38,805 nucleotides of DNA from an uncultured Candidatus Saccharibacteria bacterium (lineage in GTDB: Bacteria; Patescibacteriota; Saccharimonadia; Saccharimonadales; Saccharimonadaceae), in the NCBI GenBank assembly GCA_946616455.1, contig CAMOIR010000002.1:1-38805 (forward strand), read 5' to 3'. A program made the position numbers and the translations under genes. Below the pieces are notes generated by a model. That model ran no database searches, had not been told where the DNA came from, and saw only the letters and a program-made list of their open reading frames with translations. Below, piece after piece: positions 37,471-38,805 of this stretch (the stretch's first letter is position 1; every line of letters starts with the position of its first letter).

Positions 37471-38564
37471 CATACTATAATACCGCCACCAAGGCACACC
37501 TCGCCATTATATAAGACAGCCGATTGTCCACTAGCCGGACGTTTAATTTCCTCATCAAAATACAGTTTCTGACCATCAAACCTTGCGGTAACCAGCGGCG
37601 CACGGTGCCTTAGACGGACGGAAATAATGGCATTAGAAGGGACTTCTGTACGCAAAAAAAGCTCTTTTAGTTTTAATTCTTTTGTCCAAATTGCTTCATT
37701 GTTTAGATTTTTTGATACGTATACAATATTGTTTTTTATATCTTTTTTGACGACATAATACGGCATACCATCGTTCACTACGCCTTTTTCACCATCTAAA
37801 TATAGTCCATGTCTTTGTCCAATCGTATAGAATACAGCGCCTTCATGATATCCGAGTACTTTGTCATTTTCGATTTCACGAATCTCGCCTAGCTCCATAT
37901 CAATATACTCCTTCAAAAAATCCTTCATCCCTACTTCCCCCACAAAACATACCCCCATAGACTCTTTTTTGTAAGCATTATGGAGGCCATTTTTCTCTGC
38001 GAGCTTTTTTACCTCAGGTTTCAACATATCACCTATCGGAAAAATCGTATGTGCCAAAGCATCCTCGGAAATCCGATAAAGAAAATAGGTCTGATCCTTA
38101 TTTTCATCAAGAGCACGTAGTAATAATGGACTAGAGTCCAACTCTGGGTTTGGAATCAAGCCAGCATTATCTTTAGAATTTGATGTTCTTGCGTAGTGTC
38201 CAGTCGCAATATAATCTGCTCCGGCGTCCACCGCTTTTTCGTAAAACAGTTTAAATTTGATTTCTTGGTTACAAATAATGTCTGGATTTGGCGTGTTACC
38301 CTTCCGAAATTCCGACAGCATATAATCTACTACCTTCTGACGATAAGCTTCTTCAAAATCCCATACTTCGAAATCAATTCCTAGTTTCACGGCAACACGT
38401 TTAGCATCAGCGAGATCTTCAGCCCAAGGGCATTTCATCCCAGGAAGATCTTTAGACCAGTTTTTCATGTATACACCAACTACGCGGTAGCCTTGCTCCT
38501 TCAAAAGTAACGCAGACACGCTAGAGTCTACTCCACCGCTCATGCCAATATACACAGTTTTCAT
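37470..38564 (-). CDS. mnmA: tRNA-specific 2-thiouridylase MnmA (start moved to MKTVYIGMSGGVDSS)
   Basis: GMSGGVDSSVSALLLKEQGY, ATGHYAR, DQTYFLYR, GVCFVGE, YTIGQRHG. Confidence 0.97.
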   Translation of the reverse strand: MKTVYIGMSGGVDSSVSALLLKEQGYRVVGVYMKNWSKDLPGMKCPWAEDLADAKRVAVKLGIDFEVWDFEEAYRQKVVDYMLSEFRKGNTPNPDIICNQEIKFKLFYEKAVDAGADYIATGHYARTSNSKDNAGLIPNPELDSSPLLLRALDENKDQTYFLYRISEDALAHTIFPIGDMLKPEVKKLAEKNGLHNAYKKESMGVCFVGEVGMKDFLKEYIDMELGEIREIENDKVLGYHEGAVFYTIGQRHGLYLDGEKGVVNDGMPYYVVKKDIKNNIVYVSKNLNNEAIWTKELKLKELFLRTEVPSNAIISVRLRHRAPLVTARFDGQKLYFDEEIKRPASGQSAVLYNGEVCLGGGIIV

Positions 38565-38647
38565 AGAATAATTATAACATAAAACGACATAATCTTCATG
38601 AAAAATCAAGTCTATCATGTATGACATTAGCATGATAGAATAAAACC

Positions 38648-38805
38648 ATGAGTAGTAATCTAGTTTTATTTTCAAATCAAAAGAGCCGTCGTTTTTTAGC
38701 GTCGGTGCTAGTATCATCATCTTTAATTATTCCAGCACTTGCCTTGGTTGGTCTTACCTCCGCCCTCACCTACCAATCCTCCGTAGACGTTAGCTTTACC
38801 TTTAA
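38648..38805 (+). CDS. Partial CDS running off the window end; secreted/membrane N-terminus
   Basis: ATGAGTAGTAATCTAG... encodes MSSNLVLFSNQKSRRFLASVLVSSSLIIPALALVGLTSALTYQSSVDVSFTF, signal/TM-like, open to the end. Confidence 0.6.
   Translation, partial: MSSNLVLFSNQKSRRFLASVLVSSSLIIPALALVGLTSALTYQSSVDVSFTF

Noticed and set aside
38565-38720. 52-residue N-terminal extension of MnmA
   Set aside because: MnmA proper begins MKTVYIGMSGGVDSS, directly behind a TATAAT box.

Overview
The window looks like a compact chromosomal segment of a Patescibacteria/CPR bacterium, most likely Saccharibacteria (TM7). That placement is inferred from gene content and protein sizes, not from a database search. 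Most of it is housekeeping: SBP-5 solute-binding protein/secG/uvrC; enolase; a LOG/PfkB-kinase/Rpe-like/RpiB/GAPDH carbohydrate cluster; rpsG/rpsL; trigger factor; an FAD oxidase; tRNA-Leu(UAG); rsmD/recG/trmD; obg; LysM-CHAP hydrolase; a RuvX-MltG fusion; a baseplate-J-like surface protein; a histidine kinase/response regulator pair; a pseudouridine synthase; a PilM/FtsA-like ATPase; a HAD-like protein; a short alaS; and mnmA. About 15.1-18.0 kb is an orphan-gene stretch. No CRISPR array, transposase or prophage was seen. Most noteworthy: (1) two unassigned structured ncRNA candidates on the minus strand (about 15880-16020 and 22990-23139), each behind a TTGACA-17-TATNAT-type promoter, the first with an exact TTGACA-N17-TATAAT; (2) seven or more genes with a -10 box exactly 6 nt before the ATG, i.e. 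predicted leaderless mRNAs; (3) a RuvX-MltG fusion; (4) a gene order suggesting nucleotide/ribose salvage into glycolysis; (5) long nested inverted repeats at 8-230 and 10616-10804.
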